From NCBI RefSeq assembly GCF_900240315.1, contig NZ_OEPZ01000001.1, forward strand, positions 248,001-312,000: a DNA stretch of 64,000 nucleotides. The letters are read 5' to 3'. Shown one piece after another: positions 16,088 through 25,244 of the stretch. How positions within the stretch are numbered: position 1 is the stretch's first letter; each line of letters opens with the position of its first letter. A program made the translations under genes and the position numbers. The stretch is from Dorea phocaeensis (lineage in GTDB: Bacteria > Bacillota > Clostridia > Lachnospirales > Lachnospiraceae). The notes under the pieces were generated by a model. It saw only the letters and a list, made by a program, of their open reading frames with translations. It did not search any database and was not told the origin of the DNA.

Positions 16088-18703
16088 ATGAGAAATAAGA
16101 TTGTATTAATAGATGGACATAGTATCTTAAACCGGGCATTTTATGGGCTGCCGGATCTGACCAATGCAGATGGTCTTCACACGAACGCTGTTTACGGATT
16201 TTTGACGATCCTCTTTAAGATTCTGGAAGAGGAACAGCCGCAATATCTGACGGTGGCATTTGATGTCCATGCCCCGACATTTCGGCATGAAATGTATGCG
16301 GAATATAAGGGGACCAGAAAACCGATGGCAGAGGAACTGCGTCAGCAGGTTCCGGTAATCAAAGAAGTCCTGCAGGCGATGGGAATTAAGACTGTTGAGT
16401 GTGCGGGATTAGAAGCAGATGATTTGATCGGTACGCTGTCGAAGCGGTGTGAGGAGTCCGGGATGGATGTGTCAGTTATTTCCGGAGACCGGGACCTCCT
16501 TCAACTAGCGACAGAACATGTGAAGATTCGGATTCCCAAGACGAAGCAGGGACGAACGGAAGTGGAAGATTATTACGCGGATGATGTGAAAGCGAGATAT
16601 CAGGTGACACCGACAGAATTTATTGATCTGAAGGCTCTGATGGGCGATACCGCAGATAATATTCCGGGAGTTCCGAGCATCGGAGAGAAGACAGCTACCA
16701 AGATTATTACGGAATACCATTCCATTGAAGCGGCATATGAGCATGTGGAAGAACTGAAACCGCCAAGAGCGTCCAAAGCGTTGTTAGAGCACTGGGATCT
16801 TGCCGTGATGAGTAAAGAGCTTGCGACCATTCATGTGAATGCAGAATTTCCATTTGAGATAGAGGAGGCGCTTCTGGGAAATATTTATACGGAAGAGGCC
16901 TATGCTTACTTTCAGAAACTGCAGTTTAAGAATCTGCTGGCAAGATTTGATGTGACGGCACCAGCCAACAAGGTAGAGGATTACTTCCGGGTGGTGACGG
17001 AGAAAGAAGAGGCAGAGCGAATTTTTGCCGAAGGGGAACATGCGTCCTGTATCGGCGCTTGTATTTTTCAGGATACCAAAGATGTCCTTCCTCTTTTTGC
17101 AAAGGATGCCGGAATTGGCGGAATTGGACTTTGCTTTGGAGACGAAGAGATTTATGCTATTTTCGCAGGTGGAGACATAGAGGCAAAATGGCTGTTGAAG
17201 CAGCTGGGGCTGCTGGCAGAGCGGACAGAACGCTTTGCAATGTTCGATCTTAAGCGTGTGTTGAAAGATTTAGAACTGATCTGTCAAGATCATTGCTTTG
17301 ACCTGACGGTAGCTGCGTATCTTTTAAATCCGCTGAAAAATGATTACAGCTACGAGGACGTAGCGAGAGAACAGCTAAACTTAATGATTGAGGACAAGCT
17401 GGAAGAAGAAAGTAAGATTTGTTATGAAGCCTATACCGCGTACAAGGGATCAGAGGTTCTGTGGGAGAAGCTAAAAGAAAGCGGTATGGCAGAATTATTT
17501 ACAGAGATTGAGATGCCGCTGGTCTTTACGTTGTATGACATGGAACAAAACGGAGTCCGAGTTGAGGCAGATGCGTTGAAAGCCTATGGCGAGAGGCTTG
17601 GAGTTCAGATTGTAGCCTTAGAGCAGGAGATCTACGAGGAGGCAGGAGAAGTATTTAATATAAATTCCCCGAAACAGCTGGGGGTGGTGCTTTTTGAGAA
17701 TTTGAAGCTTCCGGGTGGAAAAAAGACCAAGACGGGATATTCCACAGCGGCGGATGTGCTGGAGAAACTGGCGCCTGACTATCCTGTGGTGGCAAAGGTA
17801 CTGGAGTACCGTCAGTATGCTAAGTTGAAATCTACTTATGCAGACGGGTTGGCAGGATACATTCAGGAAGATGGACGGATTCACGGGAAGTTTAACCAGA
17901 CCATTACAGCAACGGGACGGATCAGCAGTACGGAACCGAATCTTCAGAATATTCCGGTTCGAATGGAACTGGGGCGAATGATTCGGAAGGTATTTATTCC
18001 GGAAGATGGGTATGAATTCGTGGATGCAGATTATTCCCAGATTGAACTTCGTGTGCTGGCGCACTGTTCCGGTGACAGCCATCTGATTGCGGCATATAAA
18101 GAAGAAAGTGATATTCATAGAATAACAGCGTCACAGGTATTCCATGTACCGTTTGACGAGGTGACGGATCAGCAGCGGCGTAATGCCAAAGCGGTCAATT
18201 TTGGAATTGTATATGGAATCAGTTCTTTTGGTCTGAGTCAGGATCTTAGCATTACGAGAAAGGAAGCGGCTCAGTATATTGAAGACTACTTTAAAACCTA
18301 TCCGGGGATTAAGGTGTTCTTAAATGATGCGGTGCGGCATGCAAAAGAGAAAGGCTATGTGACTACTTTGTTTGGCAGACGCAGACCCGTTCCGGAACTT
18401 GCATCCAGCAACTTTATGCAGAGATCTTTCGGAGAACGTGTGGCGATGAATGCGCCGATTCAGGGAACGGCGGCAGATATTATGAAGATTGCCATGCTTG
18501 GTGTGAACCGCAGGCTCAAAGAACAGAGGATGAAGTCAAGACTGGTGCTGCAGGTTCACGATGAGTTGCTGATTGAAGCTTATCAGCCAGAGATAGAGGA
18601 AGTAAAGAAGATTCTGAAGGAAGAGATGGAACAGGCGGCAGATCTTAAGGTGCCGTTGGAGATAGATATGCATACAGGAGCAAACTGGTACGAGGCAAAG
18701 TAG
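16088..18703 (+). CDS. polA: DNA polymerase I
   Basis: 871 residues from ATG 16088. The frame is open from GTG 16037, but homologues begin MRNKIVLIDGHSILNRAFYG. Residues 1-290 are the 5'-3' exonuclease/flap nuclease (GLEADDLIGTLS, SGDRDLLQL, GVPSIGEKTATKII). The middle 3'-5' exonuclease domain has lost its acidic signature: where DxE would be, the sequence reads ACIFQDTKDVLP. So proofreading is probably absent, as in Bacillus PolA. The polymerase domain has motif A DADYSQIELRVLAH (about 645), motif B RRNAKAVNFGIVYG (about 697) and motif C VHDELL (about 823). It fills gaps and removes Okazaki RNA primers. coaE follows directly. Confidence 0.97.
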   Translation: MRNKIVLIDGHSILNRAFYGLPDLTNADGLHTNAVYGFLTILFKILEEEQPQYLTVAFDVHAPTFRHEMYAEYKGTRKPMAEELRQQVPVIKEVLQAMGIKTVECAGLEADDLIGTLSKRCEESGMDVSVISGDRDLLQLATEHVKIRIPKTKQGRTEVEDYYADDVKARYQVTPTEFIDLKALMGDTADNIPGVPSIGEKTATKIITEYHSIEAAYEHVEELKPPRASKALLEHWDLAVMSKELATIHVNAEFPFEIEEALLGNIYTEEAYAYFQKLQFKNLLARFDVTAPANKVEDYFRVVTEKEEAERIFAEGEHASCIGACIFQDTKDVLPLFAKDAGIGGIGLCFGDEEIYAIFAGGDIEAKWLLKQLGLLAERTERFAMFDLKRVLKDLELICQDHCFDLTVAAYLLNPLKNDYSYEDVAREQLNLMIEDKLEEESKICYEAYTAYKGSEVLWEKLKESGMAELFTEIEMPLVFTLYDMEQNGVRVEADALKAYGERLGVQIVALEQEIYEEAGEVFNINSPKQLGVVLFENLKLPGGKKTKTGYSTAADVLEKLAPDYPVVAKVLEYRQYAKLKSTYADGLAGYIQEDGRIHGKFNQTITATGRISSTEPNLQNIPVRMELGRMIRKVFIPEDGYEFVDADYSQIELRVLAHCSGDSHLIAAYKEESDIHRITASQVFHVPFDEVTDQQRRNAKAVNFGIVYGISSFGLSQDLSITRKEAAQYIEDYFKTYPGIKVFLNDAVRHAKEKGYVTTLFGRRRPVPELASSNFMQRSFGERVAMNAPIQGTAADIMKIAMLGVNRRLKEQRMKSRLVLQVHDELLIEAYQPEIEEVKKILKEEMEQAADLKVPLEIDMHTGANWYEAK

Positions 18704-18714
18704 AGGTGAAGAGG

Positions 18715-19308
18715 ATGAAAGTAATAGGAATTACAGGAGGCGTTGGAGCCGGGAAGACACAGATTTTAGAGTATCTGAATAATAAGTACGGAGCAACCAT
18801 ATGTCAGGCAGATGCAGTAGGAAAGAAACTTCAGAAAAAAGGAACCGAGTGTTATGATGCAATTGTAGAGCATTTTGGCACCGAGATTCTGGATGAAAAA
18901 GAAGAGCTTGACCGGGAGAAGCTGGCGGCTATTGTATTCCCAAATCCGGAGGAACTGGCGGTTTTGAACCGAATCGTACATCCGGCAGTCAAAGAGGAAA
19001 TTCGTCATATGATCAAGAAAGAGGAGAGGAAGAATACGAATCTTATGATCGTAGAATCCGCCCTTCTGATCGAAGATCATTACGAAGAGATCTGCGATGA
19101 GATGTGGTATGTCTATGTGGAAGATGAAATTCGCAAGAAACGTTTGATATATGCCCGCGGCTATGATGCCAAGAAGGTGGATGATATTATAGCGGCGCAG
19201 CTTCCAAAGGATATGTTTATGAAGCATTGCGACCGGGTGATCGACAACAGTGATGCGTTTGAAGAGACGCAGATGCAGCTGGATCAGATTATCGGAGATT
19301 TGGATTAG
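18715..19308 (+). CDS. coaE: Dephospho-CoA kinase
   Basis: 197 residues. Translation most likely starts at ATG 18715, five bases after AGGTGA; the in-frame GTG at 18706 overlaps that ribosome binding site. Final step of coenzyme A synthesis: ATP-dependent phosphorylation of the ribose 3'-hydroxyl. The P-loop GITGGVGAGKTQ is at the N-terminus, followed by the CoaE signature QADAVGKKL, then LNRIVHPAVKEEI and VESALLIED; a lid helix with KKRLIYARGYD follows. It lies 11 bases after polA and overlaps nothing, and the MBL-fold gene follows after 25 bases, suggesting one operon polA-coaE-MBL-degV. Confidence 0.95.
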   Translation: MKVIGITGGVGAGKTQILEYLNNKYGATICQADAVGKKLQKKGTECYDAIVEHFGTEILDEKEELDREKLAAIVFPNPEELAVLNRIVHPAVKEEIRHMIKKEERKNTNLMIVESALLIEDHYEEICDEMWYVYVEDEIRKKRLIYARGYDAKKVDDIIAAQLPKDMFMKHCDRVIDNSDAFEETQMQLDQIIGDLD

Positions 19309-19333
19309 AAAAGAAGAAAGGCAGAAAGAGAAT

Positions 19334-20131
19334 ATGAGATTGTGCAGCATTGCCAGCGGAAGCAGCGGAAACTGTATCTATGTGGGGGATGACACCACCC
19401 ATCTGCTGGTAGACACAGGAATCAGTAAGAAACGAATTGAGGAAGGGCTTGATAGCCTTGGAATTAAAGGGTCTGAATTGAATGGGATTTTGATTACGCA
19501 TGAACATGTGGATCACATCCAGGGGCTCGGAGTGTTCAGTCGCAAGTATGAAATCCCGATCTATGCGACACAGGGAACCATCGAAGGCATCAATTGCTGC
19601 AAGAGTCTGGGCAAGATGCCGGAAGGCTTGCTTCACGAAGTGGAAATTGATAAGAGTTTTACACTTGGAGATATCAAGGTACGGCCATTTGAGATTTCGC
19701 ATGATGCAAGACAGCCGTCAGGATATCGGTTTGAAAATGGTCAGAAGTCAGTAGCAATTGCGACAGACCTAGGGAAGTACGATGAATATACAATTGAACA
19801 GCTTCAGAACCTTAATGCAGTGGTATTAGAAGCCAACCATGATGTTCATATGCTGGAGGTGGGACCCTACCCATATCCGTTGAAAAAGCGGGTGCTGGGA
19901 GATAAAGGACATCTGTCCAATGAACTGTCGGGACGGCTTTTAAGCGATATTCTGCATGACGATCTGCAGTATGTAATTTTGGGACATTTGAGCAAGGAGA
20001 ATAACTACGAAGAGCTTGCTTATGAGACGGTAAAACTGGAAATCAGCATTGGTGATAACCCATACCGGGGAGATGAGATTCCAATGATGGTAGCGAAGAG
20101 AGATTCTGTGTCGGAAGTGATTACACTATAG
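19334..20131 (+). CDS. WalJ/YycJ-like metallo-beta-lactamase fold hydrolase
   Basis: 265 residues from ATG 19334; the longer frame from 19250 overlaps coaE and adds a basic N-terminus foreign to the family, which starts MRLCSIASGSSGN as here. Metal-binding HEHVDH (HxHxDH) is at about residues 57-62, further ligands lie in EISHDA, ATDLG and a late LGHLSKENN. YycJ/WalJ proteins are about 264 residues and, in Bacillus, belong to the WalRK two-component locus with a proposed nuclease or DNA-repair-linked role. Here there is no walRK neighbour. The substrate is not known. Confidence 0.88.
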   Translation: MRLCSIASGSSGNCIYVGDDTTHLLVDTGISKKRIEEGLDSLGIKGSELNGILITHEHVDHIQGLGVFSRKYEIPIYATQGTIEGINCCKSLGKMPEGLLHEVEIDKSFTLGDIKVRPFEISHDARQPSGYRFENGQKSVAIATDLGKYDEYTIEQLQNLNAVVLEANHDVHMLEVGPYPYPLKKRVLGDKGHLSNELSGRLLSDILHDDLQYVILGHLSKENNYEELAYETVKLEISIGDNPYRGDEIPMMVAKRDSVSEVITL

Positions 20132-20156
20132 GGTGCAGATAACAGGAGGAAATAGA

Positions 20157-21011
20157 ATGAACAAGGTAGCGATTGTAACAGACAGCAACAGCGGAATTAC
20201 ACAGAAGATGGCAGAAGAGCTTGGAATTCGTGTATTGCCGATGCCTTTCTATATAGATGGAGAGCTTTACTATGAAGATATTACGTTGACTCAGGAAGAA
20301 TTCTATCAGAAGCTGGAGGAAGATTCTGAGATTACGACATCTCAGCCCTCTCCCGGAGATGTAATGGAACTGTGGGAAGAACTGTTGGAGGAATATGAAG
20401 AGGTCGTGCATATTCCGATGTCCAGCGGACTGAGCAGTTCCTGTGAGACAGCGATCATGCTGTCCCGGGAATTCGATGGCAGGGTGCATGTAATTGATAA
20501 TCAGAGAATTTCTGTGACTCAGAGACAGTCTGTGCTGGATGCGATTGAAATGGCAGACAAAGGAATGAGCGCTTCGGAAATCGAAGCGGTGCTTTTGAAA
20601 GAGAAGTTGGAAGCCAGTATCTATATTACGGTAGATACTTTGAAATATCTGAAGAAAGGTGGTCGGATAACTCCGGCGGCAGCTGCTCTTGGAACCGTTT
20701 TGAATTTGAAGCCGGTACTTCAAATTCAAGGTGCGAAGTTAGATTCTTTTGCTAAGGCAAGAGGATGGAAATCCGCAAAGAAAACGATGCTTGATGCGAT
20801 GGAAAAGGATCTAAATGGACGGTTTGCCGGGAAACAGGTACATCTTCAGGCAGCGTATACTTGTACGGATGAAGAAGCAGATACCTGGAAAAAGGAATTG
20901 GAAGAACGATTCCCGGGATATGAAATTGTGATGGATCGTCTGTCTTTAAGTGTCAGCTGCCATATCGGTCCGGGCGCGATGGCAGTTGCCTGCAGTAAGG
21001 TGATTGAATAA
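20157..21011 (+). CDS. DegV-family fatty-acid-binding protein (FakB-like)
   Basis: 284 residues; AGGAGGA at 20144-20150 gives ATG 20157 as start rather than the ATG at 20133. The EDD/DegV signatures are clear: IVTDSNSGITQ at the start, PMPFYIDGELYYED, TTSQPSPGDVMELW, the lipid-carboxylate-binding SSGLSSSCETA, and VHVIDNQRISVTQRQSVL. Proteins of this fold bind a fatty acid and present it to the kinase FakA for phosphorylation and entry into phospholipids. No fakA gene is in view, so the role here is by family. Last gene of the probable polA operon. Confidence 0.9.
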   Translation: MNKVAIVTDSNSGITQKMAEELGIRVLPMPFYIDGELYYEDITLTQEEFYQKLEEDSEITTSQPSPGDVMELWEELLEEYEEVVHIPMSSGLSSSCETAIMLSREFDGRVHVIDNQRISVTQRQSVLDAIEMADKGMSASEIEAVLLKEKLEASIYITVDTLKYLKKGGRITPAAAALGTVLNLKPVLQIQGAKLDSFAKARGWKSAKKTMLDAMEKDLNGRFAGKQVHLQAAYTCTDEEADTWKKELEERFPGYEIVMDRLSLSVSCHIGPGAMAVACSKVIE

Positions 21012-21085
21012 ATTACTTATAGAAAAAATCAATAAGAGTAAAGATATATATAAAATAGTAATTACACAAAAAAATTGCAGAATGT

Positions 21086-21124
21086 TATAATAATACCGAT
21101 GTATGAAAAGACATCGGTATTATT
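21086..21124 (+). promoter_or_regulatory. -10 box overlapped by a 14-base-pair perfect inverted repeat upstream of the ABC operon
   Basis: TATAAT lies at 21086-21091; the only -35 candidate is the poor TTACAC (62-67 in the 21,0xx range, 18-base spacer). The inverted repeat AATAATACCGATGT (21089-21102) / ACATCGGTATTATT (21111-21124) covers the end of the -10 box and the expected start site. It can act as an operator, or as an RNA hairpin at the 5' end of the message; the tail GTTTAC is not a good terminator tail. The ribosome binding site AAAGGAGA follows at 21131. Confidence 0.6.
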
Positions 21125-21144
21125 GTTTACAAAGGAGAGATGTT

Positions 21145-22437
21145 ATGAAAAGGAAGAGTATCAGCGTCATTTTGTGTGTCGCTATGGTTGCTGGTCTGGC
21201 AGCAGGATGCGGAAGTTCCAAGGATGAGAAGAAAGACGGAAAAGAAATCTTGTCTGTATGGATTCCGCCCTTGGATGATGAGACGGAGAAAAATTATGTG
21301 CCATTACTGGACAAATTTGAGAAGGAAAATAACTGTGAGCTAGATGTTCAGATCATTCCGTGGGATACTTATGAAGAGAAGTATATGACTGCAATCAATG
21401 CAGGAGAAGGTCCGGATGTGGGATATATGTACGTGGAGATGTTCCCGACCTACATTGATTCTGGAGCTGTAGTGGATATGGAAGAATATCTGACAGAAGA
21501 AGATTATGAAGAATATCTTTATCTGGACAGAGGGAAAATGATGGGAGGAACTTACGGATTCCCATTTAATACAGGAAATCCATTCATTATGTACTACAAT
21601 GAGGATATTTTGGAGAGCATCGGAGAGACTGCTCCTGAGACTTGGGAAGACTTTGAGAGAATCTGTAAAAAGGCAACCAAGGACACAGATGGAGACGGTA
21701 AAATTGATCAGTATGGATATGCGGCTGGATTCAACAATGGAGATATGAGTCCTTTGTATTTGCTTAATTCCTATTACTACAGTCTTCTGTGGCAGAACGG
21801 AAGTGACATTTACAACGATGATCTGAAATCTGTTCGTTTCAATGATGAGGCTGGTGTAGAAGCAGTAGAATATTTGAAGAGTCTGACACCATACATGCCG
21901 GAAGATTATATGTCTCTTGCTGCTACCGATGCATTTTCAAATGTGTTTGGCGGAGGTCATGCAGCATTTGCATGTGCAAGAGCTATGCAGGCACAGTCAG
22001 AATCGTTCCAGGAGACGTATCCAGATCTTCACTGGAATTATGTGACATCTTTGAAGAATGAGCAGTACGGAACGTTCGGAGCCGCTGACTGTTTGACGCT
22101 GATGTCTGCTTGTGAGAACAAAGAGCTTGGAATGAAACTGATTAAATATATGACGGGAACGGAAGTAATGTCTGAGTATCATAAAGAGCATCATGGTGCT
22201 CCGATGACGAAAGATGAAGAATATCAGGGAGATGAGAAGCTTGAAAGAACTCTGACAGAGGACAGAGATAAATGGCGTCCGCTTCAAGCAGGTCCATGCG
22301 GTTCCGATATCCTTCTGAATCTTGTTTCTCAGATTCAGGCAGTGATGAGTGGTGATGCTTCTGCCCAGGAAGCGCTGGATGAGGCGGCAGAGTATTCCAA
22401 TGATTTACTGGATGAATACTGGGCGGATAAAGAATAG
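21145..22437 (+). CDS. Extracellular solute-binding lipoprotein of a sugar-type ABC transporter
   Basis: 430 residues from ATG 21145 (AAAGGAGA six bases upstream). The N-terminus is a lipoprotein signal: basic KRK, a hydrophobic core and the lipobox LAAGC with Cys about 23, followed by a serine/lysine-rich spacer. The body is a family 1 (maltose/multiple-sugar type) binding protein with NAGEGPDVGYMYVEMFP, GFPFNTGNPFIMYYNEDIL and PETWEDFERICKKATKDTDGDG-like calcium-loop residues. An attenuator-like terminator right after it separates it from the two permease genes. The ligand cannot be read from sequence; the URO-D-type enzyme at the end of the operon hints at something other than a plain sugar. 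Confidence 0.92.
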   Translation: MKRKSISVILCVAMVAGLAAGCGSSKDEKKDGKEILSVWIPPLDDETEKNYVPLLDKFEKENNCELDVQIIPWDTYEEKYMTAINAGEGPDVGYMYVEMFPTYIDSGAVVDMEEYLTEEDYEEYLYLDRGKMMGGTYGFPFNTGNPFIMYYNEDILESIGETAPETWEDFERICKKATKDTDGDGKIDQYGYAAGFNNGDMSPLYLLNSYYYSLLWQNGSDIYNDDLKSVRFNDEAGVEAVEYLKSLTPYMPEDYMSLAATDAFSNVFGGGHAAFACARAMQAQSESFQETYPDLHWNYVTSLKNEQYGTFGAADCLTLMSACENKELGMKLIKYMTGTEVMSEYHKEHHGAPMTKDEEYQGDEKLERTLTEDRDKWRPLQAGPCGSDILLNLVSQIQAVMSGDASAQEALDEAAEYSNDLLDEYWADKE

Positions 22438-22443
22438 TGAGAG

Positions 22444-22472
22444 GATGCCTGCTGTATGCAGGCATCTTTTTT
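22444..22472 (+). terminator. Internal intrinsic terminator between binding-protein and permease genes
   Basis: Perfect 9-base-pair stem GATGCCTGC (22444-22452) / GCAGGCATC (22458-22466) with a 5-base loop and six T. Such partial terminators raise the ratio of binding protein to permease. Confidence 0.9.
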
Positions 22473-22488
22473 GAGGATAGAGGTGCTT

Positions 22489-23373
22489 ATGAATAAGAAA
22501 AAAAGAAATTGCCAGCTTTCAGCTTATGGATATATTACGCCGATTCTGCTGATTATGATCGTATTTCTTGGGGTATCTGTTCTGATGTCAGTGGTGCTTA
22601 GCTTTACTAAATACAATATTTTGACACCGCCACAGTTTAATGAACTGGATAACTATACCCGGATGCTGACAGATAAGAAGTTCGTAAAAGCCTTGATGAA
22701 CACGTTGAAGGTAATGGTTTATATTGTCCCCCTTCAGACTGTGATTTCCCTTCTGGTGTCTGTGGTCATTGCTTCGAAGCGCAATACCTGGCTTGGAAAA
22801 TTGGCGAATATTGTGATCTTTATTCCGGTGTTGTCTTCAAATGCGGTGGTGGGTACTGTCTGGAAAGCAATTTTAAATGGACATATTGAAGTGGTGGAAA
22901 AGTTTTTTGCTTTTTTTGGCATTAATTGTTCGATGCTTTTGGGAGATGCAGATTCTGCGCTTCTGACGGTTGCTATGGTGTCCATTTGGAAAAATGTAGG
23001 ATATTACGCGGTGCTGTACATTTCAGCTTTGATTAATATTTCCGATCATTATTATGAAGCTGCGAAGGTGGACGGAGCTGGAAGAATTTCAAGATTTTTC
23101 TATGTCACCCTCCCGATGTTGAAACCAACGACTATTCTAGTGGTTTTCCTGGGAGTGACTACATCGCTGCAGTGTTTTGACATTATTTACAATCTGACCG
23201 GAGGCGGTCCGGCCATGGGAACAACGACGCTTGTATTCTATGTCTATGATTTGTGCTTTAAATCAGGAAGAGCCGGATATGCTATGGCGGTATCGAATAT
23301 GTTGTTCCTGTTGATTTTAATTACCGTTGTCGCGCAAAGAAAAATGATGCGGAAAGATGCTTCAGAAATCTAG
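22489..23373 (+). CDS. ABC transporter permease (MalF-like)
   Basis: 294 residues from ATG 22489 (AGAGGTG at 22480-22486); the longer frame from 22456 begins inside the terminator hairpin. Six membrane helices are visible, with the first at about residues 15-38. The EAA loop that contacts the ATPase reads EAAKVDGAGRISRFFYVTLP. The gene is followed 11 bases later by the second permease. It forms the transmembrane pore of a carbohydrate uptake type 1 importer. Confidence 0.93.
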   Translation: MNKKKRNCQLSAYGYITPILLIMIVFLGVSVLMSVVLSFTKYNILTPPQFNELDNYTRMLTDKKFVKALMNTLKVMVYIVPLQTVISLLVSVVIASKRNTWLGKLANIVIFIPVLSSNAVVGTVWKAILNGHIEVVEKFFAFFGINCSMLLGDADSALLTVAMVSIWKNVGYYAVLYISALINISDHYYEAAKVDGAGRISRFFYVTLPMLKPTTILVVFLGVTTSLQCFDIIYNLTGGGPAMGTTTLVFYVYDLCFKSGRAGYAMAVSNMLFLLILITVVAQRKMMRKDASEI

Positions 23374-23384
23374 GAGGAGTCAGA

Positions 23385-24188
23385 GTGAAATTTATAGAAA
23401 AACAAATCGCAAATTTGGTTTTGCTGGTAGTGATAGCGGTCAGTGTGTTCCCGTTTATTTACATGTTGATTATGTCCTTGAAAAATACGTTGAGTACGTA
23501 TGATTTTAACTTGAATGGATTAACACTGGAAAATTATGTGAAAATCTTTCGAACTGCAGAATTTGAACGTTATTTTTTCAATAGTGTTTTCGTGGCGCTG
23601 GCAGGGGTGCTTTTGGCAGTTGCCGTAAGCTGTCTTGCCGGATATGCATTTGCAAAATTAAAATTTCCCGGAAATGATAAGATCTTTTTTGCTTTAATTA
23701 TGACACTGATTATTCCATCGGAAGTCATTATTGTGCCGCTGTATTTAACAATCAAAAATCTGGGATGGCTGAATACCTACCAGGCATTGATTCTACCGCT
23801 TCCTACAGCTCTTGGAACCTTTATTATGAGGCAGGCTATTTTAGGGGTTCCGGATGAGGTGATTGATGCGGCGAAGATAGAAGGGTGTTCCAATTTGAAA
23901 ATCTTGTGGAAGGTTATTCTTCCGCTTGTGAAATCTTCCATTCTTACGTTGGCGATCTTTACGTTTGTGGGAGCGTGGAACAATTTCCTATGGCCATTGA
24001 TTGTCAGTACGAAGAATGAAATGAAGACACTTCCATTGATTCTTAGTGCAACTAAGACGCAGTTTGAACCTAATATTGGACTTACCATGGCATGTGCAGC
24101 AGTCAATTTCCTGCCGCCGTTTATTTTCTATATTCTGCTGCAGAGGAAGTTTAAAGAAGGGGTCGTATTAAGCGGTATGAAAGGGTAG
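23385..24188 (+). CDS. ABC transporter permease (MalG-like)
   Basis: 267 residues, GTG start 12 bases after AGGAGGAG at 23372. Six membrane helices; EAA loop EVIDAAKIEGCSNLKILWKV followed by ILP. It pairs with the preceding permease. No ATPase gene lies in the operon, so a shared MsmX/MsmK-type ATPase encoded elsewhere is probably used, as is common in Firmicutes. Confidence 0.93.
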   Translation: MKFIEKQIANLVLLVVIAVSVFPFIYMLIMSLKNTLSTYDFNLNGLTLENYVKIFRTAEFERYFFNSVFVALAGVLLAVAVSCLAGYAFAKLKFPGNDKIFFALIMTLIIPSEVIIVPLYLTIKNLGWLNTYQALILPLPTALGTFIMRQAILGVPDEVIDAAKIEGCSNLKILWKVILPLVKSSILTLAIFTFVGAWNNFLWPLIVSTKNEMKTLPLILSATKTQFEPNIGLTMACAAVNFLPPFIFYILLQRKFKEGVVLSGMKG

Positions 24189-24194
24189 AGGAAA

Positions 24195-25244
24195 ATGAAG
24201 ATTTGCATAAATCCGGCAGAAAAAATGACGCCGGTGGAAAGAAAACAAGCAATAGAAGACGGAAAAGCATATGACCGGATCCGGTGTATTCCAGCTATGG
24301 GGGAACTAAAAAGCCAGGTAGGTGGGCAAACCATATGGGATATGTGGCATGATCCTAGGAAAATAGCAGAGATTGAGGTCAGTGCATTTAACCGATTCGG
24401 ACACGACCAGATGATGATCGGTCCCAATTCTTATGGAATCGCAGATGCGCTTGGCGCGGACGTGATCTATGCAGAAGATAAGCTTCCCTATATTGGGAAG
24501 AATTGCCTGAAGGATTATCAGGAACTTTCCGGTTATGAACCACTAGATGCCAAGAAAGATGACAGAATTAAGACCTTTCTTAATGCGGCAGAAATTCTTG
24601 CTGATTGTGCGGCACCCTATGTGCCGATAACGGCCAGTGTGGGAGGTCCTATGACGATTGCATCTTATCTAAGAGGTGTGGAATATTTGCTTCGTGACTG
24701 TAAACGGGAACCGGAGCAGGTTCATCGCCTCCTTCGTTTGGTAACCGACAGCGAAAAAAGCTGTATGAAGGCTATGGGCAAATACGGATTTTCGATTGCC
24801 ATGGCGGATCCGGTGGCGAATCCGGAGTTGATCGGTCCGAAATATTATAAAGAATTTGCCTATCCGTATATGAAAGAACTGACGGATTATGCATACGAGG
24901 TAACCGGGAAAAAAGCGAATCTTCATATGTGCGGAAGAACGTATTCTATTTGGAAATATTTTTCTCAGTTAAATGTTCAGTTTTTGAGTCTGGATAATGC
25001 GATTGATTTAAACCGGGCAAAAGAAGAATTATCACCTTATCTTGCAGTTGCAGGAAACGTGCCGCCGGTAGAGGTTGTAATGAATGGGACGAAGGAAGAG
25101 ATTTTCCAGTCAGTGCAGGAGTGTGCGCGTATCGGGAAGCAGATGGAACAAGGATATGTGCTTTCGACGGGATGTGAGATTCCTTATGGAACGGCGCTAA
25201 GTCAGATTGATTGGTTTATGGAAGCTGCCAGACAATACGGGTAA
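24195..25244 (+). CDS. Uroporphyrinogen decarboxylase-family protein (corrinoid methyltransferase-like)
   Basis: 349 residues; start 6 bases after the permease stop. The URO-D fold is shown by the N-terminal RIRCIPAMGE segment, FGHDQMMIGPNSYG, TASVGGPMTIASYL, and a C-terminal CG repeat. The zinc-binding pattern of MtaA/CmuA methyltransferases appears present: HMCG near residue 238 and STGCEIPYGT near 322. True HemE residues for tetrapyrrole binding are not evident, and no heme genes are adjacent. So a methyl-group transfer from a methylated substrate is the better guess. Being last in an ABC importer operon suggests it processes the imported compound. Confidence 0.8.
   Translation: MKICINPAEKMTPVERKQAIEDGKAYDRIRCIPAMGELKSQVGGQTIWDMWHDPRKIAEIEVSAFNRFGHDQMMIGPNSYGIADALGADVIYAEDKLPYIGKNCLKDYQELSGYEPLDAKKDDRIKTFLNAAEILADCAAPYVPITASVGGPMTIASYLRGVEYLLRDCKREPEQVHRLLRLVTDSEKSCMKAMGKYGFSIAMADPVANPELIGPKYYKEFAYPYMKELTDYAYEVTGKKANLHMCGRTYSIWKYFSQLNVQFLSLDNAIDLNRAKEELSPYLAVAGNVPPVEVVMNGTKEEIFQSVQECARIGKQMEQGYVLSTGCEIPYGTALSQIDWFMEAARQYG

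Noticed and set aside
19250-19333. Longer start for the WalJ-like gene
   Set aside because: It overlaps coaE and adds a basic segment foreign to the family.
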